Shown here piece after piece: positions 10,344 through 21,771 of a DNA stretch of 64,000 nt. This DNA is from Parietaria judaica (lineage: Eukaryota > Streptophyta > Magnoliopsida > Rosales > Urticaceae): the NCBI GenBank assembly GCA_954871525.1, contig OX940865.1, positions 4,836,001 through 4,900,000 on the forward strand. The letters run 5' to 3'. Positions within the stretch are counted from its first letter, which is position 1. Each line of letters opens with the position of its first letter. The position numbers were made by a program, and so were the translations under genes. The notes under the pieces are model-generated. The model was not told the origin of the DNA and did not search any database. It worked only from the letters and a program-made list of their open reading frames with translations.

Positions 10344-11938
10344 TAGTCAAATTTGATCAAGATATGTTTGCCTAAATATGACTTTTTAGTTGTCATTGTG
10401 TTTTGTGTGGGTCGAGATTGCAATTGGCAGGTTGACGTATCTCATATACTAAGAGCGAACTATTATAATTCTTGAAAATAAATTTCCTTTTTGTTTGACT
10501 ATTTGTGTTGTCTAATTTAGGAATTAAGTCAAAATTCCAGCAATGAAAAACTTTGATGTTTCATAAATCGTGAAGGGTGGTAAACCAGAAAAGGCCATAT
10601 AGAGAAGGAAAGTCGAGAGGGATAACCGGCGACGAGACGTGTGAAGCCACCGCAATGTCAGCGGCAGAATGGAGAGGTCGTCCGCGTAGTCATTATAGCC
10701 ATTAAAAAAAAATGAAATTCCCATTAAAAAAAAAAAGAAATTCGAGCTATATTTGAATACAATTTAAATATTTTTATCGGTATTAACGAATTGCTCGTAC
10801 TTAAAATTTGTTACAATTGAGTGTAACTTGAATACATTTATCGGTGTTAACTTTAAAATATAACAATGTAACAGAAATGTCTATATTTTTGGCATGTCAC
10901 ATTGTTTTTTTTTTTTTTTTTTTTACTGATAATAGCATGCAATCATATAAGCAGTCAATCTTTCGTTACTTAAATCCAGATATAAACCTTTAACATCTAT
11001 AAAAATATAATTTTTTATTCTACAGAGTCACAGACATCTATTTTTCTTCAACATACATAGTTTCACGCACGTAAATTAATTTTCATTAAAAAATGAGTTT
11101 TAGTATTCAGCTGATATTTTAAAGATTTGTATTATGAAATCAAAACAGAATGGAATATCCCAAATTCCTATAACTAAAAAGAAATCGACAGTCTAAAAAA
11201 AAAAAAAAATTATGATAAAACTAGAACCCATTACATGTCCACTATAACTATTAACTATCATTAAGTCTAATAATTTAACTTATATTATACTGTCTTTTTT
11301 ATATATAAATGTAAAAATATCAATAGGGTTTGAAGTTTGAACTGTGTAACTGGGAACTCTAAATTCGATAGACCTATCACTGATTATGACGCCACGTGGT
11401 GCCAATATAATTCTCAAACTTCCGAAAAATAATAATAAATAAATAAACTTAAAGTCTGATAAACTTTATGAACTAATAATAGTATTAATATTATTATTAC
11501 TATTACTATTATTAATCGAAAGAATCATATCCCACCACACAATCTGATATCACTAAAAAGCTCGGTCTCCTTCTACCAATATTGCAAAATTACCCCTTAA
11601 CCCCTGATACTTAATGATATTACAATTCTACCCGTTGCCACGCTGTCAAATGGACCTCGATACCTTACCCAAAACAAATCGCGACACAAATGTTGCCACA
11701 AATATAACCAAACAAAATAAAACCCTAAACCCTAAACAAATCACCAACAATTTCTTATGTAATAAGAACATCAAATCTCGAAAATTCAAATCAAACCTCC
11801 TCATTCATCACATTACACACCTACAACAATTTTTTTTTTCTTCCAAAACACCCAAAACTTTTTCAGAAATACATTTCTAACCCATTGAAAAAAATTCACT
11901 ACAACTAAAATTCTGATCACTGACCTGTTGCTGTTAGT
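10344..11938. other. Intergenic, AT-rich, downstream of the WRC gene
   Basis: No gene was recognised. Poly-T and poly-A runs occur (about 10,900-10,924 and 11,196-11,209), and an ATT-rich microsatellite-like stretch at about 11,470-11,515. A small minus-strand frame at 10,524-10,724 has no recognised relative. A telobox-like motif (AAACCCTAAACCCTAAAC, about 11,720-11,737) lies 200 bp past the stop of the WRC gene. The 3' end and poly(A) site of that gene should lie near 11,700-11,900. Confidence 0.5.
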
Positions 11939-13306
11939 CTACATTAGGGATTTCAGCGACCGGGCCTTCACAGGCCTCCGGACCCGTCTCCGGTCGCCGC
12001 CCTCCCCATCACTGTCCTCGTCATCGTCGTCATCCTCGTAATCGATAAACCCCACTTCGCTGGTACTCACCGGCGCATTCCCGTCAACTGCTGTGGTTGT
12101 CGAGGACGAATCATCGCCGTTTTCGTCACCATTTTCTACACTGCCGGCGACGGTTTCCGGAGACGTCCCTCGGCGCCTCTTTCGCCAGCGGGGGCCGAAC
12201 CCAGAGTAGTAGTAGAACTCATATGGGTTGGCGGTCAATGTGCTCGGCCGTTTCGGCGCGCCACGCGTGCGGCGCGTCATTCCCGATGACTTCGGTTCCG
12301 CCGCCGCTTCCAGAGTGGCGGTGCCGGTTCCGGCGTTGTACGAGCGGAAGAGGGACAGGTGGTGCTCGCAGAAGTTACATCCGTGCTTGGCTTCCCTCTT
12401 GCATTGCCACCCTTTCCCGTCGTTCTTCTGGCACGGCGCACCGTCGCCGTTACCGGGTTTACTCCGCCTCAGCGACTTATTCTTGCTCTTCTTCACTGCG
12501 CCGTTTTCGTCATCGTCGTTATCACTCTCGACCGTCTGATCCGGCGTCTTTTTCTTCCTCTTCTTCTTCTTCTTCCTCCCCCTCTTGCGTTTCACCGGCG
12601 CTATCGTCGTTTCGGCGCTGGTGCCCATCATCGACGAGGTGAAGCTGCGTTGTGATTTCAATCGCTTTAAACCAGACATAATGATATATGTGTGTATATC
12701 TATATAGCTGCCTGCTTCGACGCTGTTACTCATGAACTTATATAGAGCGATATCTTGCGAGGAAACATAAACCCTAACGCTCGAAATCGACTGTAAATGA
12801 ATTGGGAAGAAGACGAAGAGAGAAATGTCGCGACTGATAGAACGAGGAGAAGAAGAAGAAGAGATTTTAATAATAATAATAATAATTTATCTTCCATTAT
12901 CGCTAACCTCTCGACAGCTGCGACAGAATCGCCTCGTTGACTGCTGCCATTATCCTCGCCATCGCCACCTTCTCGCTGCCAAGAGAAACGCCAAATTTTC
13001 AGAAACGAAATTAGGGTTTCCCCGTAACCCTAGCGATAATGCGGGGAGGAAATGGGAGGAGGAGAGGAGACGAAGCGCGAAGCTCCGCCGAGGATCTAAG
13101 GGAGGAGAGATGGAGATTGGCTCGCTCGGGTATTCATTTCGCCATTGGCAACTGACCTGGGCGTTGGGAGAGCTCTGGGCGGTAATGGCGACATCCCAGG
13201 GCGACTGGTTGAGGCGGCACACGTGCGCCTGCAGCAGCTCCTCCGGGCACGTGCCGTTGGCGGTGGCGACCGCGGGCGAGAGCTCCGACGACCTCCTGAT
13301 CCTCAT
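11939..13306 (-). CDS. WRC-domain nuclear protein, two exons
   Basis: This is the only convincing host gene. Exon 1 is 13,306-13,157 (50 codons, starting MRIRR and containing CRLNQSPWDV). The donor CAG|GTCAGT is at 13,156. A 366-bp intron with a pyrimidine-rich 3' part ends at an AG at 12,792-12,791. Exon 2 runs 12,790-11,939. The join keeps the frame and gives about 333 residues. Residues about 117-131 are a lysine/arginine nuclear-localisation run. At 170-194 is C-x9-C-x10-C-x2-H (C170, C180, C191, H194) with KGWQC, the plant WRC zinc motif seen in growth-regulating factors and linked to DNA binding. No QLQ domain is present, so it is not a canonical GRF. NPYEFYYYSGFGP (about 238-250), an acidic stretch and the end KARSLKSLM follow. 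Another Met upstream (13,354) is less likely. Exon 2 could begin at a nearby alternative AG. The role is inferred to be nuclear and regulatory; the target is unknown. Confidence 0.82.
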
Positions 13307-13560
13307 GCTCGATCGTCTTCCTCCGGAGACGAGAAGCGACGATAATCGTGCCAAACGGAGGCGAACATCGGCGCGAGAGCAGCAGCAGACGGATCGATCG
13401 AACGCGACGAGGGTCGATTGAATGTGGCGAGACTGTAATCTCTGCGTATAGCTAGGGTTTTTTGGGGATTTAGGTTTGCTCGAGCTTTCGTTCTCTCATG
13501 AGAGAGAGAGAAGAGTTTGGGTTTGCAGATCTCACAGAACTCGATAATCAGAGGTTATTT

Positions 13561-13570
13561 TTTATATATA
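13561..13570 (-). promoter_or_regulatory. TATA box candidate of the WRC gene
   Basis: TATATATAAA on the minus strand lies about 255 bp upstream of the chosen ATG. The leader below it is rich in CT/GA repeats (a GAGAGA run near 13,500) and contains AAACCCTAGC, common in plant 5' UTRs. Transcription would start near 13,530-13,540. Confidence 0.5.
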
Positions 13571-13885
13571 TATTTGTATATTCTAGAGTAGGTGACGCAA
13601 ATGCCCACTTAGTTTTCATCTTTGCACCAACTTACCCCTTCACCATTAGTCTCTGCAGATATACCCTCTGAGGAGCATATCTCTTGCAGTTTTTTTTTTT
13701 GGAACGACAAAAATACATATACTTGTACTAAAGATATATTTGCACGGTAAATATAAGTGACGCAGTCGCATACACTATTGGCCAAAATTATATACATATT
13801 CAATTTTGGCGTTGGTATAGCGGATAAAAATAGTTAACTTATGCAAGATAAATGAGATGTTTGAGGGTATTTATATTAAATTTTT

Positions 13886-14840
13886 TAGGGTAAACTGCAG
13901 CTATTGTACCCAATGTTTGATTTGCTGCAGATTATGTATCGAATGTTTATTTTCGACGACTAATGTACCCATACTTAATTCTGTTATATTTTTTTTGTGT
14001 TTTTGGTCACTTGACCGTCAGCGAGCGATTCCTCCTCTATATGTATATTTTTCTGTCCAAATTTTATGCATGACCTACGGTTGGAAAGATATGAGATAGA
14101 TCTATAACTTGAGTGTTTTAAGTTTTGTAAAAAAAGTTTTTTAAAAATACAAAATTTCAATTAAAACGTAAAACTGGTAGTTTAATGCAAAATATTTATT
14201 TCGAGTAAAACTTAATGACTTTTAATGATGAACGTAAAACTAAAAAGTTGTAGATAAATCATTTATCTTTCGAAAGGTAGATTATTTATAAATTTTGGAC
14301 AAAAAATGAGTGAGTTATGCAAAAATATATAAAAGATGTGATGTGAAAAAATCTTTCATATTTTTGGCATAACTCACTCATTTTTTGTCCAAAATTTATA
14401 ATAAACTACCGTTGGAAAGATAAAATATTTATCTACAAGTTTTTAGTTTTACTTATCATCATAAAAATTCATTAAGTATATTAAAATTTGCTTGAAATAA
14501 ATATTTTACATTAAACTAATGTCCAATTTTACGTTATAAATGAAATTTTTTATTTTTTAAAACTTATTTTACAAAACTTAAAATTTCAAAGTTGTAGATC
14601 CATCTCTTATCTTTTCAATCGTAGATCATACATAAAATTTGGACAAAAATTGAGTGAGTTATGTACAAAATACAAAAGTGTACATATAGAGGAGGAATCA
14701 CTCGCTGATGGTCAAGTGATGGAAAACACGAAAAAAATTCTAACGGAATTAAGTTTGGGTACATTAGCCATCGAAAATAAATATTAAATACATAATTCGC
14801 AGCAAATCAAACATTGAGTACATTAGCCGCAGTTTACCTA
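13886..14840. mobile_element. Foldback (palindromic) element 1
   Basis: The two halves are inverted copies. The left end TAGGGTAAACTGCAGCTA and the complement of the right end TAGGTAAACTGCGGCTAA match, with the similarity running through ATGTTTGATTTGCTGC and inward to about 14,340. Within the arms, GACCGTCAGCGAGCGATTCC pairs with its diverged complement near 14,693-14,720. Flanks are T runs (TTTTT on both sides), consistent with a 5-bp target duplication but not diagnostic. No protein is encoded. A transcript would form a long hairpin and be a good small-RNA source. Confidence 0.72.
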
Positions 14841-15799
14841 TTTTTTTAATGTTAAGATTTTGTTGTTTCTAACGGATTTTAGTGTTTGGATTCCATTTCC
14901 AAAATATTTTGCATTTTGAGGATAAAGTTATGCAATAAAGTAGCTAAAAACATGATTGGTTAATTTTTTGATGAAATATTTTTTCAAAATGCCTTTTTAT
15001 TTTTTTCTTTTTACACACATAATAAAAACACCTCTTGAGGTGTTTTCATTTTCTTTCTTGTTGTTAGAGCTTGAAAGGACATTTTTTCCTATTTATTAAA
15101 TTGTGTTTAATTGTACTTTGTATGCTACATTTTTTTGTTATTGTTAATGTCATGGCTAATTTTGGGCATGATGCATGATTTGATAGCTTATGATTTTATT
15201 AATTATTCTCAATTAGCTTATAAGATGAATTTCATTAATGAAAAATTATTTTTATTATACTAAATTGCTTCGATTTGTTTTTCATGTATACTTGTAAATA
15301 AAAATATTACAATTCTAACATGTGAAAGAATCCGATAAATATACGATAATTATATTATAAAATAAATATATTATTTTTTTAGTTATAGTTGCATATATTT
15401 TCGTATATATTACACTATTATTATTTTAATTTTGTATCTATAACTCTTATTTTTATTAATTTATATCATAGTTATAGATAGTTGCACATATATATTTATC
15501 AATATAATAATTAATATTACTCTCATTATCAATTATTTCTTACGTTAAACTAACGACAATTAATTTCTTTTTAAAATCAATTTTAACAAAAAATTAACCA
15601 AACACTATTTTTCTTTTCAAAAAACAATGTAACAAAACAGTAGCCAATCATATTTTCAAAATATTTTTACAAATTTGTTTTAAAAAAATAGAAAATGCAG
15701 ATTCAAAATGAAAACACAAAACACTTCCAAATACTATGTAAATAATGATTCTAACTGAAAAATATTTGCATTTTTTTTGTTATAAGTTTTACTTCTATA
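14841..15799. other. Intergenic AT-rich stretch
   Basis: No gene or repeat that I can support. The sequence is very AT-rich with poly-T runs between the foldback element and the hAT-type element. Confidence 0.4.
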
Positions 15800-15808
15800 C
15801 AATCATTT

Positions 15809-16862
15809 TAGAGGTGTCCAGTGGGCCGGGCCGGCCCAGGCCCACCCGCCCCGAATCGTAAAAAAAGTAAATCACCCCGCCCCGCCCCTTTTTTTGTGGG
15901 CCGGGCTAGGCCCGCCCCTATCAAAAGGGTCAGGCTGGGTTATGCTTTCCTAGGCCCGCCCTGAACCTGCCTCGCCCCGCCCCGCCCCGCCCCGCCCCGA
16001 AGCCCACATAAACCCGCCCCGTGGCCAACTCGCCCTGTCCCGTTTAAAAGCCCACATAAACCATATTTTTAAACTAAAAAACTATTAAGTTGTAGTACTT
16101 ATACTAATAAAAATATTATAAAAAATCACTCTAAATATTTTATTGTTATAGAAATTAAAAATTATCTTTATATTACATGATCTATTAATTTATTTTGTAT
16201 ATATATTCTACGTAATGTAGCTCTTAAATTTATTAATTAAATTTTAACTAATCAAAAATTTCGCTAATCGATTTGCATTATTTGATTTTAATTTTAGTTT
16301 GAGAATGAATTAATCAAGTACAACATTGATTAATTTCATGTATAAAACATATTCTTAATTCACTAGTTTCAACTTTACAATTTATGATTACGGCCACGTT
16401 CGTAAATCACTATTCAATAATTAACTTCAAAATCACTTATTATCATTTTGTTATTCAATTATCACTATCATATTCACTATTTAACCTCGACATCTTGAAA
16501 TTCACGAATCAATTCAACGTTCATTAATTTTAAACTTTCAAGTTATAAATCGCTAATCAATTTCATAACTTACTAATTAATTTCATTATTTGACTCGTAA
16601 AAGCCCACTAGATCTGACCCGTAAAAGCCCATTAAATACGACTCCTAAAAGCCCACTAAATTCGACTCGTAAAAATCCTGCCTTACCTCGTCCCGTGACA
16701 TTGTGGGTTCGGGTTCATGGGCCAGGGTGGGCCTTGATAGCTTTTTCAAAACCCGCCCTGCCCCGCACATTGAACGGGGCGGGTCAAGCCCACCCCGTTT
16801 CACATGTGGGCTTAACGGGTTGTGGGCCGGGCCGGCCCACCCCGGCCCACTTGACACCTCTA
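15809..16862. mobile_element. Non-autonomous hAT-type element
   Basis: The left terminus TAGAGGTGTCCAGTGGGCC and the complement of the right terminus TAGAGGTGTCAAGTGGGCC are inverted repeats of the plant hAT type. A direct repeat CAATCATTT flanks it (15,800-15,808 and 16,863-16,871), giving the 8-bp target duplication expected for hAT with one ambiguous base. Subterminal DNA is GC-rich with repeated CCCGCCCCG / GGGCCGGGCC (a CCCGC run at about 15,970-16,000); the centre is AT-rich. There is no transposase, so it needs one supplied in trans. Confidence 0.82.
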
Positions 16863-16871
16863 CAATCATTT

Positions 16872-18144
16872 ATTCGTTTTGGCATAAAAACATATTTTAT
16901 AAAAATATTCACTGTCCAAAAGCGTTAAAAATGATTATAAAAACAAAAACACTAACTTATGTGCTATATGATTCGTTTGAATTTTATTAAAAAGGAAAAA
17001 TTCAGTTTTGCGAGATTAATTTTTACGATTTTTGAATAACCAAACTCGTCTATTGTTGTATATTTTTTTTTAACACGGTTTACAAATTAACGGCTTGATA
17101 TATACATCCGAGTAATTCGGGAAACGTCCCGCTTTTTAAAATGTAGAGGTATTTTTGTTAACAATTATAGTTGAAGGGGTAAAATACAAGAACATGCAAA
17201 GATAGTGTCAATTCTACCAATTACATTATTTACTATTTAGTATTAACTTTTCGATTGCTTTCTTGGCCCTTCATATGTTTTTTTATGGGTGTTTGTACGA
17301 AAATGTCCCTTGGGTTAGGCAATATTTACAATGCAATAAACAAAAAGCTCTCTATTATACGTCATGAATATACTGTCCTAAAAGGACTTATACATCTCTT
17401 ATTTATTATATGCTGTATTTATTCAAATAAAAAATATCGCAAGAAGAGAAATGCTCCACTACGAACGAATCTACTGTTTGTAAATTGAGCGCGCATTTAT
17501 GGAATTGTGGCGACGCCAGTATATGGTCTTTTTTATTTATTACCTTAAATATGAATTATAAATATTATAAATATTAATATATTTTTCACGGTTTAAAAAC
17601 CGAGAATCACTATCACCATGCTTCCGGTTATTCAAATTTTTGATTAATCGGAAATGTTACCGAATTTACCCATATCGAATTAAAAATAAATAAAAATTTA
17701 TTGGTGCGTTCTCACGTAAGAGGTTAGAATACCATACACAAAATTATACTACTACTACATGCACAAAACTTTATTTATAATTTCAATTTTTTCAAATTGT
17801 TTCATTCTTTGTCCATATGAGATTTTTTCTGATCTTAATTCTCCCAATTGATATAATCTTTGTCTATATGAGACTAATTCATCTCTAAGACAAAATAGTT
17901 CATGCATAATTCATAGACACCATTTACTATATGTATATTATAAACATTATGCATATAAATATTAGACTAGTATTATAGTCAAATTACTAAATATATTTCA
18001 TAAAATTAAATATATAAAATAATATACGATAATATTTAATTTAATTGCTTTCTCCAAGCTCGTCGGTAAATCCATTTGTTACCGATTTATCTGTAAAATC
18101 GAATCGGTAAGTTTACATTTTTTTTTCTTCATATATATATATAT
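16872..18144. other. Intergenic AT-rich stretch
   Basis: No gene recognised. A short plus-strand frame at 17,255-17,488 has no recognised relative and looks like chance. A low-complexity AT run (about 18,121-18,144) adjoins the SINE and may be its tail. Confidence 0.4.
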
Positions 18145-18236
18145 GAGGATCTTTGGATTTTACTCCTACCTTATGGTGGCTCGAACTCAAGACCTCTAAT
18201 GTCTTAAGTGATGTACTTATGACCACTAGACCAAAC
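18145..18236 (-). mobile_element. tRNA-derived SINE, copy 1
   Basis: Read on the minus strand it has a pol III A box TGGTCTAGTGG (complement of 18,223-18,233) and, about 35 bp on, a B box GAGTTCGAGCC (complement of 18,178-18,188). It ends in CCAAAGATCCT and an AT-rich tail. Box spacing is tRNA-like but the rest does not fold as an intact tRNA, so a SINE is likelier than a tRNA gene. A second copy lies at 48,112-48,200. Confidence 0.6.
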
Positions 18237-19519
18237 ACGTTATTCAACCTTTTCATTTAAAAAATTCATTAATAAACTCGTTACTTATTAGTAAACTAAT
18301 AAATTAGAGTCATTAGATTTTTTTCGATATCGATATTTTGAACCTTGATTATTTTTAATATGTCACAGACGGATAAAAGATTTAACTTTGTTGTGGAAAA
18401 CTGGAAATAGATTAAATTTGGGTATTGTTGATTGAGACTCTCAAACATGAGGGTGGTTTGTTTTGGCTTTTTGGGAATAGGACAAGTAGGTTATCATGCT
18501 CAATTTATTTAATAAAGATTTTGTTCGAATAATATTAGGAACATCGGCACTCTATAGTATACACCTTCAAAGTATAATTTAACAAGTATTTCAAAAAAAA
18601 AAAAAAGTCTAATTCACCAATAATATTCTTTATTTTTTAAAATTTTAAGTAATCTTACAAAAACTCAGACCTTAATATTTTAGACAAATATTTATCTCAA
18701 CCTTGTTGTTCCATTAAACTTAAAGCATTAAACTTAATATTTCAAAATTATAGTCGGTGCAGTCAATCTCTCATTATTGATTCATTCCCGTTTGTTAGAC
18801 GTAGTTTTTTTATTAGAGGATATATAAAATTAAATCATAAGATAGTGAATAATGACTAATTATAAATATTTGAAATAAATTAATGAGATATGTAATTGTG
18901 TAAAAAATTAAAACAAAAGGTTTTTTAAAAGTAAATTCTCAACATTAGTGTTGTGGTTATGACAAGAAAATAAGAAGAAATAAATAAAGGCAAAAGGAGC
19001 AGTAAAAAGTATGGAATATACAAGTCTTATTTAAAATAATAAATAAAAATTGTTTGTTCACAATAACACGTGATAATATAAGGCAATAATCAGCCGTACT
19101 TATCATGTTATGTTCATGTTTAGTAACATTTATTTTGTTTAGTTTCGCTCAATTTCAATAAATCCGGATCAAAGGGTAATACTGTCATTTTTGACATGCC
19201 CGATTTTGTTTGTTTACTAAGCTTCTGTAATAAAAGAGCGTGAAGAACACGTGCCAGATCTCGCGAAACGTTATGGAAAGTATTGGACTGGACATGGATG
19301 GCCCACAAGAGATCTGACCTTTTCCGTTGGATTGGAAATAAACGGCTGAGATGCGGCGAGTGAGGATCTTTCATATGCATGGGAAGATTGTTCGTTGTTT
19401 TGGGAAGAAACTCAACGCTTACGTGTCAATTCAAACATATGAAATTTATTTTAGTCTATATACAAATTAATTATAAAGTTATAAACCCCTCATATTAAAG
19501 TCGCATATCACTTATCTTA
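18237..19519. other. Intergenic stretch
   Basis: No gene recognised. A minus-strand frame at 19,120-19,380 (86 codons) has no family I know. It sits in DNA of more balanced composition (about 19,140-19,420), so an old gene fragment cannot be excluded. Confidence 0.35.
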
Positions 19520-19799
19520 AATAATAGGGATAATAGTGGCTAAAGTAGTCAAACTTTCATGATTTGGTTCAAACTGGATTTATAACGGCTAAAGTAGCCA
19601 AACTCGGTCAATCTGTGGCAAGCACTTATTCCGTCCAGTCAAACATACATCCATTAGTCTATCGCCACGTCACTTACACGTGGCAAAATTTGGGTATTTA
19701 TGCCGTGATAAAACCAAAGTTTGGGTATTTATGCCGCGATAAACTATTTTAAAAAAAAAATTGGTTGCTGACATCATCTAAATAAAGGTTAAAATATTA

Positions 19800-19870
19800 T
19801 GGCTTTGGTAGAACTCGAACTCATCACTTCCCCCACATATAAGAGTTGCATAACCACTAAACACATTCAC
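19800..19870 (-). repeat. tRNA/SINE-like segment in left arm of foldback element 2
   Basis: Minus-strand reading gives an A-box-like TTTAGTGGTTATGC and a B box GAGTTCGAGTTC about 35 bp further on. The mirrored segment is in the other arm, so it was present before, or formed with, the inverted duplication. Confidence 0.5.
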
Positions 19871-20432
19871 CTCACGTTATATCTTGACAAAAATAAGAAT
19901 ATAAATAGAAACTTATTAATGAGTGGCATAGTAATAGAAACATATGTTTTTTCGCACCGGTTTCGGATTGACTTATTAGGAAAGGGGTTGGGTTGACCTT
20001 TTCGGACCAGGATTGAGTTGACTTCTTTGGAACGGGGTCAGGTTGACATTTTCAGACCCATGGGTTGACTTTTACATAATTTGGTCGGGTTGAATATTTT
20101 GTACCGGATTCAGGTTGAAAAAGTTAACCCGACCCTGTTTCAGAAAGTTAACTCGACCCGGTTCTGAAAAAGGCAACCCGAACTCGTACTGACAAAGTCA
20201 ACATGAATCCCGTACAAAAAAATTCAACTTGACCACTGTCCAAAAAATTCAACTCAACCCCGTTCTAAAAAGTCAACTCGACCCCGGTCCAAAAAATTCA
20301 ACTCCCCCCGTTCCAAATTAGTCAACCCGAACTCGGTGCGAAAAATACATATGTTTCTATTACTATGATCACTTATCAATAAGTTTCTATGTATATTCTT
20401 TTTTTTTTGTCAAGATATAACGTGAAGTGAAT

Positions 20433-20503
20433 TTGGTTTGATAGTTATATTGTCCTTTTATGAGGGGGAAAATGATGAGTTCGAGTCCTCCCAAAACTAT
20501 AAT
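20433..20503 (+). repeat. tRNA/SINE-like segment in right arm of foldback element 2
   Basis: Plus-strand reading gives TTTGGTTTGATAGTTATATT (A-box region) and GATGAGTTCGAGTCCTCCC (B box). It is the inverted partner of the left-arm segment and the better-preserved B box of the two. Confidence 0.5.
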
Positions 20504-21086
20504 ATTTTAACTTTTATTTAGATGACATGAAAAAGCGATTTTTTTTATAAATTAAATGGTTTATCGCGGCATAATACCACAACTTTGGTTTTATCACGGC
20601 ATAAATACCCAAAGTTTGATATAACGTGTAAGTGACGTGGCGATAGACCAAAGTCGCGGCAGTTAGGATGTTAAGTTTGATTGGACGGAATTAGTGCTTG
20701 CCACAGATTGACCGAGTTTGGCTACTTTAGCCGCTATAAATCCAGTTTGGACCTTTATCGATACAAATCATGAAATTTTGGCTACTTTAGCCGCTATTAT
20801 CCCTAAATAATAATATAAAAAATCATGAATCCTACACGAATTTAAAAGTTTAAAGTTTAAAATGAACAAAATAAAATTGAGGAGAGCAAAATTCACCGAT
20901 GAGAAAATGTGTTCAATTAAGAGAAAATTATCAATTAATTTATTCTCAAAGCAGACTCTTATAATGAATAATGAAAGACCAATAATGATATGTGAAATTT
21001 AATAAACTTAAGTAACTAAATGATTAATGAAGTAGCTTGACTATTTCATTTTCTGCTGTTAATCTATCCATTAAAACATTATATAG

Positions 21087-21668
21087 TGTTGTTGGGATTT
21101 CAAGGACATTCTCATCACCGGAAGAGAAAATTATGGGAATCTTTAAATCTATTTAATCAAGCTGACAAGACGAAATCAAGACTAACCCGCCGAGAATAAA
21201 TTCTCTAGACGAATCATTGCGTTTTATCACGAACGTCCGAGTCAATACCGGAGATTTAGCCACCATCGCCGTTAAGCTCCAAGCCGCCGCACGCAATCAC
21301 AAGCCGCTCAAATATTCGGCCTATACGTCGTACACCACGTCACTAACGGAACACCTTTCTTGTTCAGAAATCGCCTCATCGGAAAACTAGTTCCTCCTCG
21401 GCAATTAGAACACGGATCAAAGACTCGTCGGCTAGTGAAGAATTTGACCTCTCCTTTGTCTCAGGGAGGAGGTGAATTTTCTTTGTATTTATCTAAGTGG
21501 GAATACCAACATGACCGCTCATGTTTATTTATAAGCTCAGAGTTATGTCTAATGGGCTTAATTAATCACATTAAACCAAGCTCGTTAGTCATATTATCTC
21601 ATGCGGGCCTTAATTCCCAATCCCGAGTCTTTAAAAACTTTTGCCACATTGATAATTCCTATAGTTGT
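21087..21668 (-). mobile_element. LTR fragment or solo LTR, family C, copy 1
   Basis: It is homologous to 34,245-34,785: shared blocks include ACAAGCCGCTCA, TACGTCGTACACC-like, CACGGAACACCTTTC-like, AAAGACTCGTCGGCT and ATGACCGCTC-like. On the minus strand a TATA box TTATAAATAA (about 21,525-21,535) precedes the leader and the unit ends CCCAACA(ACA), as plant LTRs do. TATAG occurs on both sides (21,082-21,086 and just after about 21,668), a possible target duplication, although the other terminus is not a clean TG. It contains no coding region. Confidence 0.5.
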
Positions 21669-21771
21669 CGAGCAAAAAAAATAATCGCATGACACTAATT
21701 AAATGGGTTAGGACATAATCAAATATTTAGATTATAATCGCTAATGACTCAATTTGCAGCTTGAATTTTTT

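Larger units (their letters stand above)
19525..20805. mobile_element. Foldback element 2 with tRNA-like arms
   Basis: This is a near-complete palindrome. The left end TAGGGATAATAGTGGCTAAA and the complement of the right end TAGGGATAATAGCGGCTAAA match, and similarity continues inward for about 600 bp per arm. AATAA flanks both sides (19,520-19,524 and 20,806-20,810). Each arm carries a tRNA-like segment: minus-strand GATGAGTTCGAGTTC near 19,808-19,822 and plus-strand GATGAGTTCGAGTCC near 20,474-20,489, each with a GGTTA/GTTTGATAG-type A-box region. The centre (about 19,965-20,335) is TTGAC repeats on the left and GTCAA on the right, resembling the U3 of the solo LTR at 9.5 kb. No protein is encoded. 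Confidence 0.78.

Noticed and set aside
12097..12655. Plus-strand frames of up to 181 codons
   Set aside because: They lie opposite exon 2 of the WRC gene and have no recognised domain; the minus strand has the WRC motif.
12825..13421. 198-codon plus-strand frame
   Set aside because: It overlaps intron and exon 1 of the WRC gene in antisense and shows no protein family.
18145..18236. Functional tRNA gene
   Set aside because: A and B boxes are present, but no acceptor stem or anticodon arm can be paired; a SINE fits better.
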